Source: JAWKOK01 sp963698255 (GTDB taxonomy: Bacteria; Chloroflexota; Anaerolineae; Caldilineales; Caldilineaceae). From it: a DNA stretch of 64,000 bases. Below, piece by piece: positions 56,063 through 64,000 of the stretch. The translations under genes and the position numbers were made by a program. Each line of letters opens with the position of its first letter. Position 1 is the first letter of the stretch. The notes beneath the pieces are model-generated. The model did not search any database and was not told the origin of the DNA. It saw only the letters and a list, made by a program, of their open reading frames with translations. The stretch is from the NCBI GenBank assembly GCA_963698255.1, contig CAVOQD010000037.1, positions 186,001-250,000 of the forward strand, read 5' to 3'.

Positions 56063-58921
56063 TCAACGCACAATCAGCGGCAGAAAGGTCTTTATGGGAT
56101 CGCCGCCGGGGGAGAGCGCCTTGGCTACATAGGCCGAAACCTTGTTGCCGGCCGTGGTGAACCATCCCCCGGCATAGAGGTCGCCGTCGCTCACCGCCAG
56201 GGCATTGACCCAGCGATTCACCCCCGAGCCCAGGGCGGACCAGGCGCTGCCGTCCCACTTGGCGATATGGTTGGCGGAAACGCCGCCGGCCATATAGAAG
56301 TCTCCCCCGGCATAGAGGTCGCCGCCGCTCACCGCCAGGGCATTGACTCTATCGTATTCAGAGCTATCCATCCCTGAACCCAGGGCGGACCAGGCGCTGC
56401 CGTCCCACTTGGCGATGCGGTTGACGGAAACGCCGCCGGCCGTATAGAAGTCTCCCCCGGCATAGAGGTCGCCGCCGCTCACCGCCAGGGCCCACACAGC
56501 GTTACCCGTCCCTGAACCCAGGGCGGACCAGGCGCTGCCATCCCACTTGGCGATGTAGTTGGTGGTGACGCCGCCGGCCGTGGTGAACATTCCTCCGGCA
56601 TAGAGGTCGCTGCCGCTCACTGCCAGGGCATTGACCCAGCCATCCGTCCCCGAACCCAGGGCGGACCAGGTGCTGCCGTCCCACTTGGCGATGTTGTTGA
56701 CGGTGACGCCGTCGGCCGTGGTGAACAGTCCTCCGACATAGAGGTCGCCGCCGCTCACCGCCAGGGTATCGACCCAGCGACCCATCCCCGAACCCAGGGC
56801 GGACCAGGCGCTGCCGTCCCACTTGGCGATGTGGTTGGCGGGGACGCCGCCGGCCGTGGTGAACCATCCCCCGGCATAGAGGTCGCCGCCGCTCACCGCC
56901 AGGGCTTTGACAATGTTATTCGTCCCTGAACCCAGGGCGGACCAGGCGCTGCCATCCCACTTGGCGATGTAGTTGGCGGGGACCCCGCCGGCGGTGGTGA
57001 ACATTCCCCCAGCATAGAGGTCGCCGCCGCTCACCGCCAAGGTTTCGACAATGTCATCCATCCCCGCGCCCAGAGCGGACCAGGCGCTGCCGTCCCACTT
57101 GGCGATGCGGCTGGCGGTGACCCCGCCGGCCGTGTGGAAGAATCCCCCGGCATAGAGGTCGCCGCCGCTCACCGCCAGGGTTGCGACAAGGTGATTGGTC
57201 CCCGAACCCAGGGCGGACCAGGCGCTGCCGTTCCACTTGGCGATGCGGTTGGCAGGGTTTTCGCCGGCGGTGGTAAAGTCTCCCCCGGCATAGAGGTCGC
57301 CGCCGCTCACCGTCAGGGCAGTGACCAAGCGATCCATCCCCGAACCCAGGGCGGACCAGGTGCTGCCGTCCCACTTGGCGATGCGTCTGGCGGTGACCCC
57401 GCCGGCGGTGTGGAAGACTCCGCCGGCATAGAGGTCGCCGCCGCTCACCGCCAGGGCCAGGACACCGTCATCCATCCCCGAACCCAGGGCGGACCAGGCG
57501 CTGCCGTCCCACTTGGCGATGCGGCTGGCGGTGACCCCGCCGGCGGTGTGGAAGACTCCGCCGGCATAGAGGTTGCCGCCGCTCACCGCCAAGGTTTCGA
57601 CAATCTCATCCATCCCCGAACTCAGGGCAGACCAGGCGCTGCCATCCCACTTGGCGATGTGGTTGGCGGTAACGCCGCCGGCCGTGTGGAAGAATCCCCC
57701 GGCATAGAGGCCGCCGCCGCTCACCGCCAGGGCTTTGACCCAGCGATCCATCCCCGAACCCAGGGCGGACCAGGTGCTGCCGTCCCACTTGGCGATGCCG
57801 TTGGCGGTGACGCCGCCGGCGGTGGTGAACATTCCCCCGGCATAGAGGTCGCCGCCGTTCACCGCCAGGGCCAGGACACCGTCATCCATCCCCGTACCCA
57901 GGGCGGACCAGGTGCTGCCATCCCACTTGGCGATGTGGTTGGCCACAACATTGCCCGCTGCAGCGAAGTGACCGCCGACAAAAAGGTCAACGCCATTGGT
58001 GGCCAATGTTTCGACAGATCCAGACGTTCCCGGGAATCCGCCCATGCTCACCCAATCGGCGTCAGAAAATAACGGATCGATGCGCAGCGGCCAGACCGCG
58101 GCGCTGTCGTCGACCTTCACGGCCAGACGCGTCGGCGAGAGCGCTTCGAAGCGGGCCGCCAGTTGCCGCCCTGTGGCATCGCTGACATGGAGGCGGCTGT
58201 AGACCAACTCGCGGCCGCGGTCGTCTAGCTGCAGGCGAATGCCCTGCTCGGCCATGCTTGCGGCCGCACCGCTGACGGCCAGCTCAAGCCAGAGTTCGCC
58301 CTGGCCCGCGGGGCGCTCCAGCAACACAAAGTCCTGGCGAATGCCGTCAGTGCTGGTCGAGATTTCCTCGATCATGCCGTCGCGCACGTAGCGCACGAGT
58401 TCGGCGCTGGCCTCCACGCTGCCGCCGGCGGCCAGCGTGGTCTTGGCCAAGCCGCGGCCCAGCGCCGTGGCCTTGATGGCAAAGGGCAGCCCCTCGGCAT
58501 CGTCGGCAACCGAGTGCAGTTGCAGACCGCGTTCAGTGACCAGACCGGTCAGGTCCTGAAAGACGCTGCGCAGTTCAACGCCCTCGGCAGTGGAGACGAT
58601 GGCCAGGCCGTCGCCGTCGTATTGTTTCTGCGCTTCAGCGCCCAGTTGGTCAAACGGAATTGACGCGGCTGCCATCGCGGCTGCGCCTTCCTCGGGCAGA
58701 GCCGACGTCGCCAGGTTGGCCGGCACCGCGATAGAAACAGCGTCCGCCACGATGGCCGGTCCTTCGACCGGGATCGAGGCAACCGGCGCTGCCTGAAGCG
58801 GAGCCGGTTGTGGCGCCAGCGCCAGGATTAGCCCCAGTGCCAGTGCGAAACGGAGCAGATTGGCGCGGCCTCGCCGGATTGGAGTTGCAGGATGGTGTCC
58901 AAGATTGATTTGCGTGTACAT
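56063..58921 (-). CDS. Large secreted protein with 13 propeller-like 44-residue repeats
   Basis: 952 residues. Signal/anchor region (ANLLRFALALGLILALAPQP), an N-terminal 290-residue domain, then 13 copies of a repeat built on NHIAKWDGSAWSALGSGMD, ALAVSGGDLYAGG and FTTAGGV. The terminal half-repeat is followed by PIKTFLPLIVR. Repeat DNA units of about 132 bp are themselves similar. Beta-propeller folds are likely; role presumably cell-surface or extracellular. Frame intact. Confidence 0.85.
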   Translation of the reverse strand: MYTQINLGHHPATPIRRGRANLLRFALALGLILALAPQPAPLQAAPVASIPVEGPAIVADAVSIAVPANLATSALPEEGAAAMAAASIPFDQLGAEAQKQYDGDGLAIVSTAEGVELRSVFQDLTGLVTERGLQLHSVADDAEGLPFAIKATALGRGLAKTTLAAGGSVEASAELVRYVRDGMIEEISTSTDGIRQDFVLLERPAGQGELWLELAVSGAAASMAEQGIRLQLDDRGRELVYSRLHVSDATGRQLAARFEALSPTRLAVKVDDSAAVWPLRIDPLFSDADWVSMGGFPGTSGSVETLATNGVDLFVGGHFAAAGNVVANHIAKWDGSTWSALGTGMDDGVLALAVNGGDLYAGGMFTTAGGVTANGIAKWDGSTWSALGSGMDRWVKALAVSGGGLYAGGFFHTAGGVTANHIAKWDGSAWSALSSGMDEIVETLAVSGGNLYAGGVFHTAGGVTASRIAKWDGSAWSALGSGMDDGVLALAVSGGDLYAGGVFHTAGGVTARRIAKWDGSTWSALGSGMDRLVTALTVSGGDLYAGGDFTTAGENPANRIAKWNGSAWSALGSGTNHLVATLAVSGGDLYAGGFFHTAGGVTASRIAKWDGSAWSALGAGMDDIVETLAVSGGDLYAGGMFTTAGGVPANYIAKWDGSAWSALGSGTNNIVKALAVSGGDLYAGGWFTTAGGVPANHIAKWDGSAWSALGSGMGRWVDTLAVSGGDLYVGGLFTTADGVTVNNIAKWDGSTWSALGSGTDGWVNALAVSGSDLYAGGMFTTAGGVTTNYIAKWDGSAWSALGSGTGNAVWALAVSGGDLYAGGDFYTAGGVSVNRIAKWDGSAWSALGSGMDSSEYDRVNALAVSGGDLYAGGDFYMAGGVSANHIAKWDGSAWSALGSGVNRWVNALAVSDGDLYAGGWFTTAGNKVSAYVAKALSPGGDPIKTFLPLIVR

Positions 58922-59123
58922 AACGCCCCTTTGAAAGAGAATTGAAAGAAACTAGTTCTGGCATTTTCTGTGGTTGCGTTGAGCAAACACTACAACGGAT
59001 TTTGAGTGGAACGGATTTACTCTTGCCGCCAAGACCAAATCCGTTGACATCTTTCATCAAAGTACTCCTTCAACTTGGTGGCTGTATCTGTTAGGGCCAA
59101 CCCAGGGAAATAAACTACGCATC

Positions 59124-59156
59124 CGGTAGTGGCGGGGCTGGCCCCCGCCACTACCG
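59124..59156. terminator. Strong GC hairpin upstream of the ISL3 element
   Basis: CGGTAGTGGCGGGG / CCCCGCCACTACCG with a 5-base loop. It is in the 250-bp gap between the divergent repeat-protein gene and the IS; may insulate or belong to a dispersed palindrome. Confidence 0.5.
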
Positions 59157-59172
59157 TGACGATACTTATTTT

Positions 59173-60608
59173 GGGTCTTCGCGGAATAGTGTACGAAGGG
59201 TGAAGGAAAGTTTAAGAAATCGGGTCAAGACCTTATGGTAGAGGTGAGAAATCATCTGCCATAGAAAGGAATTGACCCGATGACCACTGTAAAATGCTTG
59301 CCCGCCGTTGTCAAACGAGCGAAAGATGCTGCACGAGCAGTCAACCGGCTGGGGTGGCAAACCATCCATCGAGTAAAGGAGATGACGCTGACGCATCTAC
59401 TGGACTTGCCTCACTTCAGAGTGCAGGGATATGCAGTGGAAAGCGACCCGGAACGGGACATCTTGCATCTGCACTGTGAATTGGAACTCGAGGCAGCACT
59501 CTGTCCTTGTTGCAGGATGGTGACAACGAGCATCAAAGAACGGAAGCCAAGATGTGTGCGCGACTTGGATATATGGGGACGTCGAACCTTCATCCATTTC
59601 CAGATTCGACGATTCGAGTGCGATGAATGTGGTTATCGTTTCACCGAAGAATTGCATGGGATTGGCTGGCGACGCCGTCAAACCTACCGTTTCGAACAAG
59701 AGGTCTATCACCGTTGCCTGGAAAGCAGCAAACAATCAGTGGCTGATGCCCTGCTGTTGAGTTACTCGACGGTTGATGAGATCTTCAAGCGAAGTGCCAA
59801 GCAACGCCAGCGTCAAGTTGCGTTTGGCCATGTCCGTGTGCTGGGCATGGATGAGATCGCACTCAAGAAACGCCATAAGCAATATGCCTTGGTACTCAGC
59901 GATTTGGAGCGTAAGTGTATTCTGGCCGTCTTGCCTTCTCGAGAAAAAGCCGAACTTGAGCGTTGGTGGAATACCCTATCTCCAGAGCAACAGGCATCAA
60001 TTCGTACTGTCTCTATGGATATGTGGCGACCCTATCGTTCCTTTGTTGAGCAATCCCTGCCCAAGGCTAAGATCGTCGCAGACCGTTTTCATGTCATGAA
60101 GCAACTGAATGACCAACTGACCAAGGCCAGACGCAAAATTCAGCGAGACGCTGATCCTGAGACAAAAGATGCTCTCAAAGGCTCCCGCTGGCTGCTTGTC
60201 CGTTCTCGGGACCAACTTTCTGAAGACCAGGAACAGCAACTCAAAGAGGTGTTGACCGCTCATGACGAACTGAGAGTAGCTTACCTGCTCAAAGAGGAAT
60301 TTCGTCTCATCTTTGAGCGCATCCGTGAACCAGAACGGGCTCGTCGCTTTCTAGATGCCTGGATTTGTAAGGTGCACTATACTCAAAACCGATACCTGCT
60401 CAATTTCGTTAAGACGCTGCGCAACTGGTACGACGAAATCCTGAATTACTTCGACGAACGCATTTCCAATGGCTTCGTTGAAGGCATGAACCGGGCTATC
60501 CGTAACGTCATTTCCAGAGCATACGGCTTTCGCAATTTCGACAACTTCAAGCTTCAGATCTTAGCTCAACATGGACCGCCTGGCTAGTACACTATTCCGC
60601 GAAGACCC
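59173..60608 (+). mobile_element. ISL3-family insertion sequence
   Basis: Terminal inverted repeats GGGTCTTCGCGGAATAGTGT (59173) and its complement ending at 60608. Flanks CTTATTTT and TCTATTTT match at 6 of 8 positions, consistent with an old 8-bp target duplication. One intact transposase gene. Confidence 0.9.
59280..60587 (+). CDS. ISL3-family transposase
   Basis: 435 residues, GAAAGGA before ATG 59280. Zinc ribbon (CPCC ... CDECGYRFTEE), then the DDE catalytic core: Asp in VLGMDEIALKK, Asp in TVSMDMWRPY, followed by VADRFHVMKQLN, and Glu in NGFVEGMNRAIRNVI. Appears complete and potentially active. Confidence 0.95.
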   Translation: MTTVKCLPAVVKRAKDAARAVNRLGWQTIHRVKEMTLTHLLDLPHFRVQGYAVESDPERDILHLHCELELEAALCPCCRMVTTSIKERKPRCVRDLDIWGRRTFIHFQIRRFECDECGYRFTEELHGIGWRRRQTYRFEQEVYHRCLESSKQSVADALLLSYSTVDEIFKRSAKQRQRQVAFGHVRVLGMDEIALKKRHKQYALVLSDLERKCILAVLPSREKAELERWWNTLSPEQQASIRTVSMDMWRPYRSFVEQSLPKAKIVADRFHVMKQLNDQLTKARRKIQRDADPETKDALKGSRWLLVRSRDQLSEDQEQQLKEVLTAHDELRVAYLLKEEFRLIFERIREPERARRFLDAWICKVHYTQNRYLLNFVKTLRNWYDEILNYFDERISNGFVEGMNRAIRNVISRAYGFRNFDNFKLQILAQHGPPG

Positions 60609-60684
60609 TCTATTTTTTGTGTCGGCCTAACCGGTCGCTATCGACACCTGTATCGACATACATGTGTTGCTCATTTCGATGTTG

Positions 60685-60742
60685 AAAAGCCCGGCTTCTA
60701 TCGTTGGCGCATTGTGGTATCGTCGCCAGAAGCCGGGCTTTT
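60685..60742. terminator. Bidirectional intrinsic terminator
   Basis: AAAAGCCCGGCTTCT / AGAAGCCGGGCTTTT perfect 15-bp arms around a 28-base spacer; A-tract and T-tract flank the GC stem, so it can work on both strands. It ends the minus-strand OsmC-ABM operon, 18 bp beyond its stop. Confidence 0.85.
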
Positions 60743-60759
60743 GCTGTGGCGTCATCCAC

Positions 60760-61062
60760 TCATTCGCTACCCGCTAGGGCCGACAAGCGGGTCATGCTGG
60801 GCGGCGTGGCCCAGGCGCCTTCGGGCAGCGATGCCGCATAGCTGGTGTGCGCCTCGCCGGAAATGTGGGCTTTCCAAGCATCTTCGCTCTCCCAGATGCC
60901 GAGCAGCATGATCTGCGTCGGATCATCCGCCTGCTGGTAGAAGTCATAGCGGATCGTGCCCGGCTCCTGCAGGCTGCCCTGGGCCAGCAGAGCCTGCGCG
61001 TCCGTGAGCGCCTCTACATGCTCCGGCGCCGCGACGCCGTGAAAGAGTTCCGCAAAGGCCAT
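60760..61062 (-). CDS. ABM-superfamily (antibiotic biosynthesis monooxygenase-like) small protein
   Basis: 100 residues from ATG 61062 (GAGGAGG ahead; a GTG at 61086 is possible). Ferredoxin-like dimeric alpha-beta barrel pattern: GTIRYDFYQQADDP, IMLLGIWESEDAWKAHISGE. Members are oxygenases, heme-handling or unknown. It lies 13 bp after the double-OsmC gene, cotranscribed. Confidence 0.8.
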   Translation of the reverse strand: MAFAELFHGVAAPEHVEALTDAQALLAQGSLQEPGTIRYDFYQQADDPTQIMLLGIWESEDAWKAHISGEAHTSYAASLPEGAWATPPSMTRLSALAGSE

Positions 61063-61075
61063 GCTTTCTTCCTCC

Positions 61076-62203
61076 TCACTCATCACCCCCCCCGATCAGC
61101 GTATTGGTCACCTCGATGGGTGCGGCGCGCTCGAAGGTGGTGTAGATGGGGCAGCGTTTGCTGAACTGATCAGCCATCATGTCGGCTTCTTCCATGGTCG
61201 GACCATCGACATTCATAGTCACGCGGAAGGCGCGAATGCGTGGGTCAATCTCTGCGCCGGCCACGCCACGGGGATCAAGGTCCGCCTCCACAGTGGCGTT
61301 GACCGCGTTGAGCGTGATGCCCTCCTCGCGTGCCACGGCCTCGTAGATCATGATGCCGCAGGCCGGCAGACCGCCGATCAGCGCGTCCAGCGGGTTCACT
61401 TCCTCGTTGGGTCCATGGATGGGCGGCACCGAGTCATAGATCCAGTGATTGTTGCGGGCCGACACCAGAGAGCGTCCTGTCTCGATCATGCGGGCAGTGG
61501 CGACCGGGTTGGCCAGTTCCAGCGTCGACTCGTCTGTCATATCTTCCACCAGCGGGTCTGACGGGAAGGTGACCGGCTCCTGCGCAGAGCCGTAGACGAT
61601 GTTGGTCACCGTGATCGGCGCTGACTTGTTCAGCGTGGTGAAGATAGGGCAACGCTTGGCCATGGCCTCGGCCATCATGACCGCTTCCTCGGCGGTGGGG
61701 CCTTCGGCGTTGATGACCATATCGAAGGCGCGCACGCGGGGGTTGACGTCAGCCCCGGCAACGCCGCGTGGGTCCAGTTGGCCGCTGACCCGGCCGGAGG
61801 CGTGGTTGAAGGCGATGTGGTTCTCGGCGGCGACGGCTTCGTAGATGTAGAGCCCGCAGGAGAGGAGTGAACCCAACATGGCATCCAATGGGTTCACTTC
61901 TTCGTTGGGCCCGTCGATCGGCGGTACTGAATCATAGATCCAGTGATTCGCTCGGGCCGACATCAGAACACGTCCAGGCCGCACGAGGTCCGCGTGCGCG
62001 GTCGCGGTGACAAGCTCCAAGTCTTCCTCCATTGTCTCTTCTGTAGCTGCCTCGTCGCTTTCGGCAACTGCCTCCTCTTCAGGCGCGGGCGTCGGCGTTG
62101 CATCCTGTTGATGCAGCTCGGCCATGGCCGGGGCAGTCGGCGCAATGAGGATGATTGTCAACGCCAACAGCATGGTCAACACAAGCGGGGTGCGGGAACG
62201 CAT
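61076..62203 (-). CDS. Secreted protein with two tandem OsmC-like domains
   Basis: Start ATG 62203 after AAAAGGAGG; 375 residues. Sec signal (MRSRTPLVLTMLLALTIILI ... AMA), acidic linker, then two OsmC folds: each has ANHWIYDSVPPIDGPNEEVN (or RNNHW...HGPNEEVN), a Cys-containing helix (LLSCGLYIYEA / LPACGIMIYEA), DPRGVAGADVNPRVRAF and AKRCPIFTTL / SKRCPIYTTF. Both Cys of the OsmC peroxide site are conserved in each domain. OsmC proteins are normally cytosolic and single-domain. Probably an extracytoplasmic thiol peroxidase. Confidence 0.82.
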   Translation of the reverse strand: MRSRTPLVLTMLLALTIILIAPTAPAMAELHQQDATPTPAPEEEAVAESDEAATEETMEEDLELVTATAHADLVRPGRVLMSARANHWIYDSVPPIDGPNEEVNPLDAMLGSLLSCGLYIYEAVAAENHIAFNHASGRVSGQLDPRGVAGADVNPRVRAFDMVINAEGPTAEEAVMMAEAMAKRCPIFTTLNKSAPITVTNIVYGSAQEPVTFPSDPLVEDMTDESTLELANPVATARMIETGRSLVSARNNHWIYDSVPPIHGPNEEVNPLDALIGGLPACGIMIYEAVAREEGITLNAVNATVEADLDPRGVAGAEIDPRIRAFRVTMNVDGPTMEEADMMADQFSKRCPIYTTFERAAPIEVTNTLIGGGDE

Positions 62204-62225
62204 GGTTTCCTCCTTTTGAAATGGT

Positions 62226-62420
62226 TCACGGTCCGATGTCTCGATACAGCATCTCCGGCACAAGCGTTGCGATCTCTTCCCATCTCCGAAAATAACGGAC
62301 CTCGCCGGAACTGATGTTCTTGATCTCGCCGCGCCATTCGCTGCGCTGCTCATCCAGCGGTTCCTGCCAGAGGCGCAATACAAAGAGGCTGGTTAGCGGC
62401 AAACGTGAAGCATCCTTCAT
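62226..62420 (-). CDS. Conserved 64-aa protein of unknown function, copy 2
   Basis: MKDASRLPLTSLFVLRLWQE, then RSEWRGEIKNISSG and EVRYFRRWEEIATLVP. Paralogue of the protein at 51187-51366, in the same relative position between a TPR regulator and a secreted duplicated-domain protein. No signal peptide, no known motif. Confidence 0.75.
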   Translation of the reverse strand: MKDASRLPLTSLFVLRLWQEPLDEQRSEWRGEIKNISSGEVRYFRRWEEIATLVPEMLYRDIGP

Positions 62421-62624
62421 ATGAGGTCAGTCCTCGCATCTGAGATTCGATCCGCGGTTTGGGCCGAAGACACCGAAAGCATAGCGTGGAGTGCGTTTGA
62501 TAGGCGTTTGATGGGTGGAAAACCAGCGTTTGATGAGGGGCTTCGAACGTCTTGTGGAATGGATGAGGGAAGGGGAAACTGTCAACTGTTTGGAGAAGTC
62601 AGCGCGGATCAACAGCGTCCTCGA

Positions 62625-64000
62625 TCAGCGACGTTCAACAAGTGAACGGAAAAAGCGATGATCCGCGATCCGCCGGAACTGCTCGACGTGGTCTGGATCG
62701 TCAATGGTCGAGGCGCGGTATTGCAGTTGATCCCAGGCCATGGTCAGGACCTCATCAGCGCGTGGATCGCTATTTGCTTCGAAGATCGTGTAGCATCGAC
62801 GCAGAGTTCGCGCCGTCTCGATGGTGGCGTTCATCTCCCTGCCGCCGATGACGTCCCAGACCGTTGCAACCCGTTCGAAGGCCAAGCGGTCCTCGCCCTT
62901 CAGCGCATCAACGCTTGCCAGACCGGCCAGGGCGTTCATGGCGTAGTAGTGTTGGCCCATTCGGCTGTGGAGCGCTTCGCCGCGTTCGTACATCCGACCT
63001 GCTGCATCCAATTTGCCGCCTGCCGCAAGCAGACTGCCCAGTCGCGTGCACGCCAGCGCTTCGTAGCGCAGATCGCCGTGGCCCTTGGCCAATGTCAAGG
63101 CATTTTCCAACGCCGACTGCGCTTCACGACTGTCGCCGATGAGATGAAAGACCAGCCCGAGATCGCAGCGCGCCATCACTTCATAGTGGTGATTCTCAAT
63201 AGCGTGCAACTGATCACAGGCTTCGATCAAATCGTCACGGGCACGGTCGAGCGCCCCCATCTGCATGCGCAGTGCGCCTAGGTAGGAAAGCGTGACACAG
63301 TTGCGCCAGTAGTCCTGCTGTTCCTTTTCAATCTCTATGCTCGTCCGAAAACAGGCCTTGGCGCGGCGGTAGTCGCCACGGTGCGTATGATGCAGTCCCA
63401 AGCTGCTTAAGGCGACCGATGTACGGTTGCGATCGCCGTGCTCGTCAGCCAATTCAAGGACACGCTGGTAATCTCGTTCGATCTCTGTAAACTCACCCAT
63501 GGCGACTGTGAATCGAAGGTAGGCTCGCTTGAGATAGAGATTCCCCAACTCTCGCTTGTCGCCGGTCGTTTCCGCCACTTCAAGCGCCCGTGTCAAGAGA
63601 TCGAAGAGTTGGTTGGAAGGCATGCCGGAATACATGCCCGCCTGGACTTGAAAGCCAAAAACTCTGGCCTCGACCACGTGGGATCCGGTACGGCGTGCAA
63701 CCACTGCGGCCTGTGCATAAGCATGGCCGGCGTCAGCCATGCGTGCCTGCTTCCAGTATCGGCTTCCAAGTTCAAGGTGGGCTTGAACAAGTTGGATTTC
63801 ATCGCCGATTGTCTCGGCAAGCGCAATGGCTCTCTGGGCTGCTTGTACCGCTTCGTTCAGCTCGTTTGTGCGGTCGAAGTAACGACTGCAGCTCACTTCG
63901 AACGCCAAGCGCAAATGCAAATCAGGCGTATCGATGGATGCCAAGAGCGCGCGCTGCTCATCTAGATTCTCTCTCCAACGCCGAAAATGCAGCGACTTAT
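62625..64000 (-). CDS. TPR C-terminal part of a second BTAD-type regulator, truncated by window edge
   Basis: The frame is open through 64000, so the gene continues to the right. The visible 458 residues are TPR repeats (RSLHFRRWRENLDEQ-like start; ELANLYLKRAYLRFTVAMGEF, ALACTRLGSLLAAGGKLDAA) and end DPDHVEQFRRIADHRFFRSL. Segment by segment it matches the C-terminus of the regulator at 51588-55121 (GKEMDATIETARTLRTCYAIF versus GREMNATIETARTLRRCYTI). Intact here. Confidence 0.85.
   Translation of the reverse strand, partial: KSLHFRRWRENLDEQRALLASIDTPDLHLRLAFEVSCSRYFDRTNELNEAVQAAQRAIALAETIGDEIQLVQAHLELGSRYWKQARMADAGHAYAQAAVVARRTGSHVVEARVFGFQVQAGMYSGMPSNQLFDLLTRALEVAETTGDKRELGNLYLKRAYLRFTVAMGEFTEIERDYQRVLELADEHGDRNRTSVALSSLGLHHTHRGDYRRAKACFRTSIEIEKEQQDYWRNCVTLSYLGALRMQMGALDRARDDLIEACDQLHAIENHHYEVMARCDLGLVFHLIGDSREAQSALENALTLAKGHGDLRYEALACTRLGSLLAAGGKLDAAGRMYERGEALHSRMGQHYYAMNALAGLASVDALKGEDRLAFERVATVWDVIGGREMNATIETARTLRRCYTIFEANSDPRADEVLTMAWDQLQYRASTIDDPDHVEQFRRIADHRFFRSLVERR

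Noticed and set aside
57134..58072. Long + strand frame opposite the repeat protein
   Set aside because: It is the antisense shadow of the repeated coding sequence; its own repeats merely mirror those of the minus-strand gene and it has no ribosome-binding site.
56063..58921. Regular repeats that could suggest a CRISPR array
   Set aside because: Units of about 132 bp keep one open reading frame encoding protein repeats; there are no short identical repeats with unique spacers and no cas genes.
1..64000. tRNA, rRNA or known riboswitches
   Set aside because: No cloverleaf-like sequence, rRNA core or recognisable riboswitch motif was found by eye; a covariance-model scan would be needed to exclude small RNAs.

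Overview
The window looks like chromosomal DNA of a GC-rich Chloroflexota bacterium, probably Anaerolineae/Caldilineales-like. This is inferred from BTAD/AAA/TPR mega-regulators, secreted repeat proteins ending in a YLPLxxR-type tail, HMG-CoA reductase, a tungsten-type aldehyde oxidoreductase and a sugar-acid gene complement. No rRNA, tRNA, CRISPR array or replication origin was seen.

Layout. 1-6 kb: ribose/xylose-type ABC transporter (ATPase, permease, and a lipoprotein binding protein whose ligand domain is tandemly duplicated), then a fucose/arabinose-isomerase-like protein. 6-13 kb: DUF6069-like membrane protein, a secreted short-repeat protein divergent from a large XRE-ATPase-TPR regulator, a DUF1593-type hydrolase and a secreted Asn/Gly-rich protein. 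13-18.6 kb: HMG-CoA reductase, MoaD-like protein plus aldehyde ferredoxin oxidoreductase, an AbrB/PIN toxin-antitoxin pair, a URO-D-type methyltransferase. 18.9-25.7 kb: GntR regulator with enolase-superfamily dehydratase, mannonate-dehydratase-like enzyme, Nudix hydrolase, TIM-barrel isomerase and sulfatase, a sugar-acid/sulfated-glycan catabolic block that resumes at 40.6-48.4 kb (second enolase-superfamily enzyme, aldo/keto reductase, uronate-dehydrogenase-like SDR, Gfo/Idh oxidoreductase, ABC-F ATPase).

25.8-40.5 kb is an accessory island splitting that block. It holds seven imperfect hairpins that look like integron attC sites (inverse core ending AAC, core starting GTT, extrahelical bases on the 5' arm), with all cassette genes on the + strand. 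Cargo: a membrane protein disrupted by an IS21 element, two near-identical DUF433/DUF5615 toxin-antitoxin cassettes, an MDR oxidoreductase, a nucleotidyltransferase, a methyltransferase, and a decayed EAD1-nSTAND-FGE conflict gene with a small Gly-rich neighbour. No integrase is in the window, so it resembles a CALIN (attC cluster lacking an integrase).

48.4-64 kb: tandem PD-(D/E)XK-like genes; two paralogous modules of [BTAD/ATPase/TPR regulator] - [about 60-aa protein] - [secreted protein with duplicated domain]; a 13-repeat secreted propeller-like protein; and an ISL3 element. Throughout, many otherwise well-conserved genes carry single-base frameshifts, mostly +1, which suggests sequence error at least as much as gene decay. 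Long imperfect hairpins related to CCGCGGAT...ATCCGCGG recur between + strand genes.
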